Of a stretch of 38,355 nucleotides of DNA, positions 8,676 through 16,467 are shown in pieces. The stretch spans positions 1 to 38,355 of the forward strand of contig JAGPCY010000059.1 in NCBI GenBank assembly GCA_018057825.1, in the 5' to 3' direction. A model generated the notes under the pieces. It saw only the letters and a list, made by a program, of their open reading frames with translations. It was not told the origin of the DNA and did no database searches. The first letter of the stretch is position 1; the number at the start of each line of letters is the position of its first letter. The DNA is from Kofleriaceae bacterium. GTDB lineage: Bacteria > Myxococcota_A > Polyangia > Haliangiales > Haliangiaceae. Both the position numbers and the translations under genes were made by a program.

Positions 8676-10507
8676 CCGCCGGCACCTGGCAGCGCCTGAC
8701 GCGGGCGCTCCGCGACGACCGACGGGGCGCGCCGGCCACCGGGCTCCTCGCCCCCGGCGTGGTCGAGGCCGCGCCGGCGCCACCGGTGGAGCTGCCCGCG
8801 GCGGCGATCGATCCGGCCGAGGTGGCGGCGCGGGTGGCGGCGGTGGCCGCGCTCGATCCGCGGCTCCACGCGCGGCTGGTCGCGCTCGATCCCGACCAGC
8901 AGGCCGCGGTGGTGACCGACGCGCCGGCGGCCCTGGTGCGGGCCGCGGTCGGCAGCGGCAAGACCACCGTGCTGCTCCATCGCGCGGCCTTCCTGCACCG
9001 GGTCGTCGGGGTGCCGCTCGAGGACCTGGCGATCCTGACCTTCACGACCCAGGCGGCCCAGGCGCTGCGAGTCCGCCTCGACGAGCTGCTCGAGCGAGCG
9101 ACCAGCGCGCGCGAGCGTCGGCTGCACGGGACCTTCCACGCCGTCGCGCTGGCGCTCCTCGAGGGTGGGCTGCCGCTCGACCAGCTCGATCGCCGGCCCG
9201 GGCTGACCGTCCTCGACGACGACGCGGTCGCCGCGCTCCTCGATGAGCTGGCGGTGGCGCACCGCCTGCGGGTCGGCCCGCGGCGGCGCCTGCGCGAGCG
9301 CCTGCGGGCGGCGCCTCCGACCGGCGCGCTGGCTGAGCTGGGGCGCCTCTTCGCCGACGCCAAGCGGGCGCACAACGCCATGGAGTTCGACGATCTGATC
9401 GAGGCCGCCACCGCGCTCCTGGCCGGCCCGGGCGGCGCTCGACCGCGCTGGATCTTGATCGACGAGCTCCAGGACTGCGAGCCGCGCGAGCTCGCGCTGG
9501 TGCAGGGGCTGCGCGGGCCGACCGGCGGCGTGTTCGGCGTCGGCGATCCGTGCCAGGCGATCTACGGCTGGCGCGGCGGCGTGGCCGACGGCTTCGCCCG
9601 GGCCGCGGCGACCTTGGGCTGCGTCGTCCACCACCTGCCGACCAGCTACCGCAGCACCCGCACGATCCTCGACGGCGCGGCCGCGGTGCTCGGCGATCAA
9701 CCGATCGCGACTGGCGAGCTGCGGGCGGCGCGACCGGCCGGCTCGCCGATCGCCGTGCGCCGCCACCACGATCCGATCGCCGAGGCGACCTACCTGGCGG
9801 CGCGCCTGACCGAGCTCCACGCCGCCGGCGTCCCGCGCTCGGCGCTGGCGGTCCTGGCCCGGCTGCGCGCCCAGGTCGACGCGTTGGTCGCGGCGCTGAC
9901 CGCGGCCGGGGTGCCGTGCCTCGGCGAGCTGCGCGACGGCGCGCCGCCGGTCGACGATCCCACCGACGCGGTTCGGGTGATGACCCTCCACGCCGCCAAG
10001 GGCCTGCAGTTCACCCACGTCTTCGTCGCCGGCGCCAACCTCGGGATCTTGCCGCTGGTCCTGCGCGATCGCGGCGAGGACGAGGCCGAGGAGCGCCGGC
10101 TCCTGTTCGTCGGCCTGACCCGCGCCACCGAGACCGTCGAGGTGTCGTACGTGGCGTGCCCCCACCAGTTCGGCGCCCTGGGCGCGCCGAGCCCGCTTCT
10201 GTACTTGCTGCCGGCGGCGACCGTGGCGTGGGACGAGGCCCCGCGTGGGGCGAGCGCGACGGGCGCGACGACCGCGACGATGACGGCCGCGACGGAGACG
10301 GCCGCGACGGAGACGGCCGCGACGGTGACGGCCTCCGACGACGCCCTGCCCTGGCGAGTCGGCCAGGCGGTCCACCATCGCCGCTACGGCCAGGGGGTCG
10401 TGCGCGCGCTCGGCGACGGCGAGGTGCGCTGCGAGTTCGGCCCGTGGGGCGAGCGAGCCTTCCCGCTGGCGCTGTGCCCCTTGACCCCGGCGCCGGACGC
10501 GCCGTGA
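8672..10507 (+). CDS. Compact UvrD/PcrA-like superfamily 1 helicase
   Basis: 611 residues, shorter than UvrD or PcrA (about 720). Motif I is GSGKT (94-98), Ia LTFTTQAAQALR, Q-motif-like ALDPDQQAAV (71-80), EFDDLI ahead of motif II, DELQD (264-268), GDPCQAIYGWRG (291-302), YRSTRT (326-331), TLHAAKGLQF (438-447) and GLTRAT (481-486). All catalytic motifs are therefore present, and it should be an active ATP-dependent 3'-5' DNA translocase. The 2B region is reduced. After an Ala/Thr linker encoded by a 15-bp tandem repeat, residues about 558-600 (WRVGQAVHHRRYGQGVV) resemble the Tudor-like C-terminus of PcrA/UvrD that contacts RNA polymerase. The GTG start overlaps the preceding stop (GTGA) and its own stop overlaps the following GTG. 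It probably works with both neighbours (inference). Confidence 0.9.
   Translation: MTAGTWQRLTRALRDDRRGAPATGLLAPGVVEAAPAPPVELPAAAIDPAEVAARVAAVAALDPRLHARLVALDPDQQAAVVTDAPAALVRAAVGSGKTTVLLHRAAFLHRVVGVPLEDLAILTFTTQAAQALRVRLDELLERATSARERRLHGTFHAVALALLEGGLPLDQLDRRPGLTVLDDDAVAALLDELAVAHRLRVGPRRRLRERLRAAPPTGALAELGRLFADAKRAHNAMEFDDLIEAATALLAGPGGARPRWILIDELQDCEPRELALVQGLRGPTGGVFGVGDPCQAIYGWRGGVADGFARAAATLGCVVHHLPTSYRSTRTILDGAAAVLGDQPIATGELRAARPAGSPIAVRRHHDPIAEATYLAARLTELHAAGVPRSALAVLARLRAQVDALVAALTAAGVPCLGELRDGAPPVDDPTDAVRVMTLHAAKGLQFTHVFVAGANLGILPLVLRDRGEDEAEERRLLFVGLTRATETVEVSYVACPHQFGALGAPSPLLYLLPAATVAWDEAPRGASATGATTATMTAATETAATETAATVTASDDALPWRVGQAVHHRRYGQGVVRALGDGEVRCEFGPWGERAFPLALCPLTPAPDAP
10282..10326 (+). 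repeat. 15-bp minisatellite in the helicase linker
   Basis: Three tandem copies of the 15-base unit GACGGCCGCGACGGA (the last differs in its final base) encode a five-residue Ala/Ala/Thr/Glu/Thr repeat. They lie between the helicase core and the Tudor-like C-terminal domain of the UvrD-like protein. The length is a multiple of three, so copy-number change would keep the frame and only alter linker length. Confidence 0.85.
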
Positions 10508-11190
10508 GCTGGGCCTGGTACCTCGGCGACCTCGCCGATCACCTGGCGCGCGCCGTCGCCGAGCTCGAGGCCGGCCTGACCCTCGAGCAGGCCCCCCACG
10601 GCCTCGACACCTGGGACGAGACCGCGCTCCAGCAGGCGTTCGCCGCCGCCCTGGCCCGCGATCATGAGATCGCCCGCGAGGTCCACTACCCGTCGACCGC
10701 CGGGCGCAAGCGCAGTCACCGCGCGCGCTGCGATCTGGTCGTGACCCCGGCCGGCGCGCCGCTGTCGCGCGGCGAGCCCTTGCCCGGCCTGTGCCCGCCC
10801 GAGCAGGCGCTGTGGCTCGAACTCAAGGTCGCGCGCCGGCGACGCCCGGGCGGCGGCCGCGACGGCCGGTATCGCGGCCAGTGGCAGCGCCACCTGGTCG
10901 CCGATCTGCAGAAGCTCGCGGCCGAGCCCGCGATCCGCGACGCCGCGCTGGTGGTCGCGGTCTTCGCCGAGGACGAAGCCGGGCTCCACCGCGATCTCGA
11001 CAGCTTCGAGTCGATCCTGATCCGCCACGACGTCCTGGCCGGCTTCCGCGTCGTGCGCACCGTGGCGATCGCCGATCGGCTCGGTCACACCACCTGCGGC
11101 ATCGCGCTGTGGCCGACCGTGCAGCGGGGGACGACGGACGCCGAGCCGCCCTCGGCCCTGCCGTCCTGGTCGTCCGGGTGGCCTGGCTAG
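10504..11190 (+). CDS. Predicted PD-(D/E)XK-type nuclease, third gene of the helicase cassette
   Basis: 228 residues. I do not recognise a named family. The fold signature of PD-(D/E)XK nucleases can be read: an acidic residue in the first helix (E55 or E59), D77 in the strand RCDLVV, then E106-x-K108 in LWLELKVA, followed by a helix with D134-x-x-K137 in LVADLQKLA. Spacing and order fit the metal-binding core, and the ARCDLVV strand is typical. It starts at GTG 10504, overlapping the UvrD-like stop by GTGA, so its dosage is tied to the two helicases. The parallel with AddB/RecB, where a UvrD motor works with such a nuclease, suggests end processing or cleavage of unwound DNA. The function is inferred from motif and context only. 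Confidence 0.65.
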   Translation: MSWAWYLGDLADHLARAVAELEAGLTLEQAPHGLDTWDETALQQAFAAALARDHEIAREVHYPSTAGRKRSHRARCDLVVTPAGAPLSRGEPLPGLCPPEQALWLELKVARRRRPGGGRDGRYRGQWQRHLVADLQKLAAEPAIRDAALVVAVFAEDEAGLHRDLDSFESILIRHDVLAGFRVVRTVAIADRLGHTTCGIALWPTVQRGTTDAEPPSALPSWSSGWPG

Positions 11191-11233
11191 CCCGGACGCC
11201 ACCTCGACGACGCGCAACCACGCGGACCGCGGT

Positions 11234-11270
11234 GGGCCGGCGCTGGCCCCGGGCTTGCTGAAGCCCAGGG
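11234..11270 (+). terminator. Two adjacent hairpins after the helicase-nuclease cassette
   Basis: The first has a 5-bp GC stem (11234-11238 with 11245-11249). The second pairs 11247-11256 with 11261-11270 around a GCTG loop: six contiguous pairs, one C-A mismatch, then three more. The two overlap by a few bases and so are partly alternative. No T-tract follows, and the second ends one base before the ATG at 11272. It could therefore be a terminator for the cassette or a structure affecting initiation of the next gene. Confidence 0.4.
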
Positions 11271-11271
11271 C

Positions 11272-12534
11272 ATGGGGTGCAGGTGGATGCTGATGATGGC
11301 CGTGGTCGCGTGCGCGGGCGCCGACGATGGTCTCGAGTCTCCCGCGGAGTTGCCCCTCGGTGAGCTCGACGCCGACGACGCCAAGGCCGACGGAGCCTGG
11401 GGCGCCGCCCTCGACTGCAAGCCGATCCCGGACCGAACGCCGCTGGTCCGGCCCGAGATCACGATCTCGATCGACGGCCTGACCTTGCGGCTCGACGATC
11501 CGGCGACCGAGTTCCAGGCCGTGTATCCGATCGGGGTCGGTACGATCGAGACCGATCCCGACTCGATGCTCCTCGGCGAGTCGCGCTCGATGTATCCGGT
11601 GGTCGCGTATGACCGCGATGACTTCGCGATCCGACGGCGCGACCTGACGCCGTGCAAGGTGTGGTGGACCGACCCGGACACCGGCCGTCGCCTGCCGGTG
11701 TTCGCCGGCCTGCCGTACCTGCGCTGGTCGGGGTCGTACGCGATCCACGGCCCGGTCGACGGCTACCGATCGCCGTCGGGCGGCCGGCTGCGCCAGGGCT
11801 TCGTGTCCCACGGCTGCATCCGCATGGAGGCCGCCGACCTGCTCGAGCTCTACGCGCTCATCCGCGCCGCGCCGACCGTGCCGGTCCACGTTCAGCGCGA
11901 GCTCGATCGCAGCTTCGATGGCGTCCGCTTCCAGCCGAAGACCTCGTGGTTCGGCGCCGAGTGCGCCGAGGACCACGACTGCGGCTTCACCGACGCGATC
12001 TGTCAGGCCAACCCGTGGTCGCGCCGCGGGTTCTGCACCCGGCGCTGCACCGGCACCTGCCCCGATCGGCCGGGCCAGCCGAGATCGGCCTGCGTCGTCG
12101 ACCCGACCGCGCCCGGCCAGGGCCTGTGCGTGCCGCGCCACGGCCCGATCAACCAGGACTGTCGACCGTACGATCACCTGGTCGCGAGCCGACGACCGCG
12201 CTTCGGCCAGCCGGCGGTCGCGCTCGACGTGTGCGTCCCGGGCTCGCCGGGGTGGATCGGCGATCGCTGCCTGTCCGGCGACGACTGCGCCGCCGGGCTG
12301 ACCTGCGCCGCCGGCGTGTGCACCCAGGCCTGCCAGCGGCTGTGTCCCGATCGGCCGGGCGAGGCCGAGACCACGTGCGTGCTCGACCCCGCCCTCGGCC
12401 CGGGTGGCCAGTGCGCGCGGACCTGTGAGCGCGACGAACAGTCGTCGACCTGCGGCGCCGACCTGGCGTGCGTGAGCCGACCGCGAGCCGGCACCGGCGA
12501 GCCCCGCCAGGTGTGCGTGCCGATCGCGCCGTAG
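11272..12534 (+). CDS. L,D-transpeptidase-like (YkuD) lipoprotein with cysteine-rich C-terminus
   Basis: 420 residues. A short hydrophobic leader ends in a lipobox-like VVAC (C14), suggesting a lipoprotein. The YkuD catalytic domain is clear: H159 in YAIHGPVDG, then SHGCIRM with H180, C182 (nucleophile) and R184, as in peptidoglycan L,D-transpeptidases that make 3-3 cross-links or attach lipoproteins. From about residue 225 on there are four cysteine-rich segments of the form D-C-G-F-x-D...C...C-T-R-R-C-x-G-x-C-P-D-R-P, common in myxobacterial exported proteins and probably disulphide-bonded. The start is uncertain: the leader is short, and in-frame ATGs at 11287, 11293 and 11296 follow, with AGGTGG at 11281 well placed for 11293. 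The upstream frame holds no other start. Confidence 0.85.
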   Translation: MGCRWMLMMAVVACAGADDGLESPAELPLGELDADDAKADGAWGAALDCKPIPDRTPLVRPEITISIDGLTLRLDDPATEFQAVYPIGVGTIETDPDSMLLGESRSMYPVVAYDRDDFAIRRRDLTPCKVWWTDPDTGRRLPVFAGLPYLRWSGSYAIHGPVDGYRSPSGGRLRQGFVSHGCIRMEAADLLELYALIRAAPTVPVHVQRELDRSFDGVRFQPKTSWFGAECAEDHDCGFTDAICQANPWSRRGFCTRRCTGTCPDRPGQPRSACVVDPTAPGQGLCVPRHGPINQDCRPYDHLVASRRPRFGQPAVALDVCVPGSPGWIGDRCLSGDDCAAGLTCAAGVCTQACQRLCPDRPGEAETTCVLDPALGPGGQCARTCERDEQSSTCGADLACVSRPRAGTGEPRQVCVPIAP

Positions 12535-12559
12535 GGCGGACGCGCTGCAGTACGGTACC

Positions 12560-12577
12560 GCGGCGATCGCACGCCGC
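12560..12577. terminator. Small GC hairpin between convergent genes
   Basis: GCGGCG (12560-12565) and CGCCGC (12572-12577) form a perfect 6-bp stem with a six-base loop in the 57-base gap between two convergent genes. There is no T-tract on either strand, so it is at most a weak bidirectional stop. Such stems arise easily by chance at this GC content. Confidence 0.25.
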
Positions 12578-12591
12578 CAGCGTCGTCCCGC

Positions 12592-15273
12592 TCAGGGCCG
12601 CCAGCCGCGGACGACCCGCAGGCTGGCCGCGGACGCGGTCGGCACCGCGACCGCGAGGACCCCGCCGTCGGGCAGGAGGTCGAAGGTCCGCCGGGCCGCG
12701 TCGCGCGGCGTCGACAGGGTCAACCAGCTCCTCGGCGTCGCCACCACCGGCGTGGCGCCGGTCAGCTCGATCGGCGCGCGCCACAGGCGGTCGCCGACGC
12801 GATACACCAGCGCGCGACCGTCCGCGGTCCAGCGCGGCCACTCGCCCCCGCTGGTCGACACCTGGACCCGCGGGCCGGGGTCGGGGAAGGCCTGGACGAA
12901 GACCTGGTTCTGCCCGGAGTCGCTCGAGACGTAGGCCAGCCAGCGGCCATCCGGCGACAGCGCGGGCGCGGTCTCGTGCTCGTTCGGGTTGGCGAGGTAG
13001 CGGCGGGCCGGACCGCCGGCGGGCAGCTCGAGCACGTACAGGTCGGCCAGGCCGGTGGTCGGGTCGCGATCGTCGAACACCAGGTAGCGGCCGTCGCGCG
13101 ACAGCTCGAGGTTGGCCGGGTTCGGGCCCTGGTACAGCGCAGTCGCCGCCTCGGTGCCGTCGAGCGCCAGGCGGGCGATCTCGACGGTGGCGCCACGCGC
13201 GACCACGGCGTAGGCGCCGCCATCGTCGGCCATGACCGCGTGGTCGTAGTCCCAGCGCTTGGTCAGGCGGGTCTGGGTGCCGCGCTCGAGGTCGTAGCGC
13301 CACAGCGCGGCGTTGGCGCCGTCGATCCGGACCAGCGCGCTCTGGCCGTCGCGGCTGACCCGCACCGCGGAGACCGCCATCGCCGGGCCCGGCACCGGCA
13401 CCGCGGTGCCGTCCGCGGCAAACCGCGTCAGGCCAGCGACGAAGGCCTCCGGGCTCCCGACGACGTGGGCCAAGGTCCCGGCGGCGACGTCGAACATCCC
13501 GGCGCCGGTCGTCGACGCGGTCAAGACCGGCTCCGCGACCACCACGCCCGGACCGGTGATGGCCAACGCGCGCGGATCGAACGGCAGCGCGACGAGCTGG
13601 CCGGCCCGCGGCACGAGCAGGGTCGCCGGGGGCACGAACCGCGGACCACCGCCGGTCGTGATGCGCCGACGGGCGCCGGTCGCGACGTCGACCGCCTCGA
13701 TCGCCGCGTCGTCGAAGCTCCCGAGCGCGGCGGTGCCGGTGACGAACAGGACGGTGCGGCCGTCGGGTAGCGCGTGCGGGAAGCGGTGGCTCTTTTCGTC
13801 GGGCCCGAGGGTGGTCAGCGGGCGCGGCGCGCCGCCCTCGGCCGGCACGATGCTCAGGCCGCCGAACCAGCTCGGCGCGACCACCACCCGGCCGTCGGGC
13901 AGCCAGGTCAAGCCGCGGGTCCCGGCCGACACCCCGGCCAGGGCGATCGGCGCGCCGCCTCCCAGCGACTGCTTCCACAGGGTCGCGTCCCGGGTGTAGG
14001 CCAACCACTGGCCGTCGGGCGAGAAGGCCAGACCCTCGGCGTCGGTGGTGCCGGGCAACGCGGTCAGCGCCTCGGCGTCGAGCCGGCGCAGGTAGATCTG
14101 CGTGGCGCCGGGGCCCTCGCCGGGCCGGCCGAGGAAGGCCACCGTCGCGCCGTCGGGGGCGACCGCGACCACCTGGTTGTCCGGCGCGGGATCGTCGGCG
14201 CCACGCGGGAGCGCGACCGTGAACGCGACCGGCGACACCACCGCGGCCACCGCCGGCCCGCGACGCGGCCGAGCCACGACCGCGCCGACGACGACCGCGC
14301 CGGCCAGCGCGAGCGCCGCGCCGACGACGATCAGGCCACGGCGCCAGCGTCGATGGCGGGGCGACCGAGCGACCGCCCCAGGCGCGGCGACGAGCGCCCG
14401 CAGCCGGGCCGCGAACGCGGCGGCGCTGGGCAATCGCTCCGCGGGCGCCCACGCGACCGCCGCCGCGACCAGGGCCGCGACCCCGCTCGGCAGCCGCGCC
14501 AGATCGCGCAACCAGGGATCGCTGGTCAGCGCCGCGGGCGTCGACAGCGGCGGCGGTTCGTACGCCGTGACGAGCTGGTACAGGAGGAGCCCGAGGGCCC
14601 AGACGTCGGTGCGCTCGTCTTGCGGTTCGCCGGCGCGCTGCTCAGGTGCCATGTAGGCCGGAGTCCCAGCCCGCGAGCTCGGCGCGCCCGACGGCATCGC
14701 GCCGACCTCGCCCAGCGCCGCCAGCCCGAAGTCGAGGACCCAGGCCCGGCCTCCGTCGCCGAGGAAGATGTTGTGCGGCTTGAGATCGCGGTGCAAGACG
14801 CCCTGGCCGTGGGCGTAGGCGATCGCGTCCGCCACCTGGATCATGATCGCCAGCGCCTCGTCGAGCGGAAGGGGGCGACGGACGAGCGCGCCCAGGCTGG
14901 CGCCGTCGAGGAGCTCGAGCACCAGGTACGGCGCGCCGTCGTGCTCGCCGGTCTGGTGCAGGGTCACGATCGCCGGGTGGTTGAGGCGCGCCGTGGCCCG
15001 GGCCTCGCGCTCGAACACCGCGGCCAGCTCGGCGCGCGGGACGTGGGCCCATCGCTCGGGGTGCATCAGCTTGATCGCGACCGCGCGATCGAGCCGGCGA
15101 TCGTGGGCCCGGTAGACCACGCCCATCCCGCCGCGGCCCAGCTCGACCTCGAGCTCGAACTGCTCGCCGATCACGCGCGGCGGCCCGGCGGGTCGCGGCG
15201 GCGCGAACGAGTCGGTGCGCGCGACCGCCCGGAGCAGGCTGTCGACCGTCGTGCGCACCGGATCGGACGACAT
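12592..15273 (-). CDS. Ser/Thr protein kinase fused to an extracytoplasmic TolB/WD40-like propeller
   Basis: 893 residues. The N-terminal Hanks-type kinase has the glycine loop GRGGMG (46-51), catalytic lysine K68, HRDLKPHN (161-168, D163), DFG (181-183) and GTPAYMAPE (203-211), so it should be active. Basic residues precede a single membrane helix (about 313-334). The remaining 550 or so residues carry repeated S-P-D-G-x-x-L-A-Y / D-G-x-x-V-x-F blades of TolB/WD40-like beta-propellers, for example SPDGQWLAYTRD and SPDGRWLAYVSS, and would lie outside the cytoplasm as a sensor or binding surface. This domain order is frequent in Myxococcota and Acidobacteria. The target and ligand are unknown. 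It is encoded alone, convergent with the transpeptidase-like gene, and starts just 18 bases downstream of the asd stop, so it may be cotranscribed with asd. Confidence 0.92.
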   Translation of the reverse strand: MSSDPVRTTVDSLLRAVARTDSFAPPRPAGPPRVIGEQFELEVELGRGGMGVVYRAHDRRLDRAVAIKLMHPERWAHVPRAELAAVFEREARATARLNHPAIVTLHQTGEHDGAPYLVLELLDGASLGALVRRPLPLDEALAIMIQVADAIAYAHGQGVLHRDLKPHNIFLGDGGRAWVLDFGLAALGEVGAMPSGAPSSRAGTPAYMAPEQRAGEPQDERTDVWALGLLLYQLVTAYEPPPLSTPAALTSDPWLRDLARLPSGVAALVAAAVAWAPAERLPSAAAFAARLRALVAAPGAVARSPRHRRWRRGLIVVGAALALAGAVVVGAVVARPRRGPAVAAVVSPVAFTVALPRGADDPAPDNQVVAVAPDGATVAFLGRPGEGPGATQIYLRRLDAEALTALPGTTDAEGLAFSPDGQWLAYTRDATLWKQSLGGGAPIALAGVSAGTRGLTWLPDGRVVVAPSWFGGLSIVPAEGGAPRPLTTLGPDEKSHRFPHALPDGRTVLFVTGTAALGSFDDAAIEAVDVATGARRRITTGGGPRFVPPATLLVPRAGQLVALPFDPRALAITGPGVVVAEPVLTASTTGAGMFDVAAGTLAHVVGSPEAFVAGLTRFAADGTAVPVPGPAMAVSAVRVSRDGQSALVRIDGANAALWRYDLERGTQTRLTKRWDYDHAVMADDGGAYAVVARGATVEIARLALDGTEAATALYQGPNPANLELSRDGRYLVFDDRDPTTGLADLYVLELPAGGPARRYLANPNEHETAPALSPDGRWLAYVSSDSGQNQVFVQAFPDPGPRVQVSTSGGEWPRWTADGRALVYRVGDRLWRAPIELTGATPVVATPRSWLTLSTPRDAARRTFDLLPDGGVLAVAVPTASAASLRVVRGWRP

Positions 15274-15291
15274 CGCGCTGACGGTCCGCGA

Positions 15292-16380
15292 TTACTTGGC
15301 GGCCAACCAGCCGTCGGCGGTCAAGAGCTCGGCGGTCAGGACCGCGCCGCCGGCGGCGCCGCGCACGGTGTTGTGCGACAGCGCGACGAATCGCCAGTCG
15401 AAGAGCGCGTCGGGGCGCAGCCGGCCGATCGTCACAGCCTGGCCGTCGCCGGCGTCGCGATCGAGGCGGGTCTGCGGTCGATCGTCGTCCTCGAGGTAAC
15501 GCAGGAACGGCGCCGGCGCGCTCGGCAGGGCCAAGCGCTGCGGCCGGCCGGCGTAGTCGCGCCAGGCCGCGAGGATCTCGTCGCGGCTGGGCTTGCGGTC
15601 GAACCCGACGAAGACCGCGGCCATATGGCCATCGCTGACCGGGACCCGGATGCACTGGGCGGTGATGGTCGGGCTGGCCGCGGTGACGATCGCGCCGTCG
15701 ACCACCTGGCCCCAGATCTTGCGCGGCTCCTGCTCGCTCTTCTCCTCCTCGCCCTTGATGTACGGGATGACGTTGTCGACCATCTCCGGCCACGACGCGA
15801 AGGTCTTGCCGGCGCCCGAGATCGCCTGGTACGTGCACACCGCGATGCGGTTGGGCCCGAAGGCCTTGAGCGGGTGGATCGCCGGCACGTAGCTCTGGAT
15901 CGAGCAGTTGGGCTTGGCGGTGACGAAGCCGCGCTTGACCCCGAGGCGCCGGCGCTGGGCCTCGATCACCTGGGCGTGGTCGTCGTTGATCTCGGGGATG
16001 ATCACCGGCACGTCGGGCGTCCAGCGATGGGCCGAGTTGTTCGACACCACCGGGGTCTCGGCCCGCGCGTAGTCGTCCTCGAGGCGGGCGGTCGCGTCCT
16101 TGGGCATGTCGACGGCGCAGAACACGAAGTCGACGCCGGCCGCCACCGCCGCGACCTCGCTGGCGTCGGCCACGATCAGCGCGGCGGCCGCCGCCGGGGG
16201 CGGCGTCGACAACGCCCACCGCCCGGCGACCGCGTCGGCGTAGGTCTTGCCGGCCGAGGCCGGGCTGGCGGCGACCGCGGCCAGCTCGAACCACGGGTGA
16301 TCGGCCAAGAGGGCAACGAAGCGCTGACCGACCATGCCGGTCGCGCCGAGGACACCGACTCTGAGCTTGGGCTTCGACAT
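15292..16380 (-). CDS. asd: Aspartate-semialdehyde dehydrogenase (archaeal/fungal-type subfamily)
   Basis: 362 residues, typical length. It catalyses the NADP-dependent reduction of L-aspartyl-4-phosphate to the semialdehyde, the branch point to lysine/diaminopimelate, threonine, methionine and isoleucine. The N-terminal nucleotide-binding loop is LGATGMVGQR (11-20). The catalytic cysteine is C159 in AKPNCSIQ, and the base is probably H252 in SDGHM. Motifs such as VVSNNSAHR and PEIN match the archaeal/fungal-type branch better than the E. coli type. The ATG at 16380 has no Shine-Dalgarno sequence. A TAGATT hexamer on the minus strand (16395-16390) lies nine bases before it and could be a -10 box of a nearly leaderless transcript, with an FNR-type palindrome further upstream. 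It is divergent from the membrane-protein gene. Confidence 0.95.
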   Translation of the reverse strand: MSKPKLRVGVLGATGMVGQRFVALLADHPWFELAAVAASPASAGKTYADAVAGRWALSTPPPAAAAALIVADASEVAAVAAGVDFVFCAVDMPKDATARLEDDYARAETPVVSNNSAHRWTPDVPVIIPEINDDHAQVIEAQRRRLGVKRGFVTAKPNCSIQSYVPAIHPLKAFGPNRIAVCTYQAISGAGKTFASWPEMVDNVIPYIKGEEEKSEQEPRKIWGQVVDGAIVTAASPTITAQCIRVPVSDGHMAAVFVGFDRKPSRDEILAAWRDYAGRPQRLALPSAPAPFLRYLEDDDRPQTRLDRDAGDGQAVTIGRLRPDALFDWRFVALSHNTVRGAAGGAVLTAELLTADGWLAAK

Positions 16381-16389
16381 CGCGCGCGC

Positions 16390-16395
16390 AATCTA
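16390..16395 (-). promoter_or_regulatory. Possible -10 box for asd
   Basis: TAGATT on the minus strand matches TATAAT at four of six positions. It stands nine bases before the asd ATG, implying a very short or absent leader, consistent with the missing ribosome-binding site. The palindrome centre at 16426.5 would lie about -43 from a start near 16383. This is suggestive only. Confidence 0.35.
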
Positions 16396-16413
16396 GCAGA
16401 CGCGCGATCGTCC

Positions 16414-16439
16414 TGCGCCTTGATCTACATCAAGGCGCA
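16414..16439. promoter_or_regulatory. Perfect 26-bp palindrome with FNR/Anr-type core TTGAT-N4-ATCAA
   Basis: Two 11-base arms, TGCGCCTTGAT and ATCAAGGCGCA, flank CTAC with no mismatch. The core (16420-16433) equals the canonical FNR-family site. It sits in the 87-base gap between divergent genes: asd (start 16380) and the membrane-protein gene (start 16468). Its centre is 41.5 bases from the ATG at 16468. A Crp/Fnr-family gene with matching recognition-helix residues ends 663 bases beyond the site. Confidence 0.85.
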
Positions 16440-16467
16440 GCGGCGGCGGCGGCGCCATCGTGACCCC

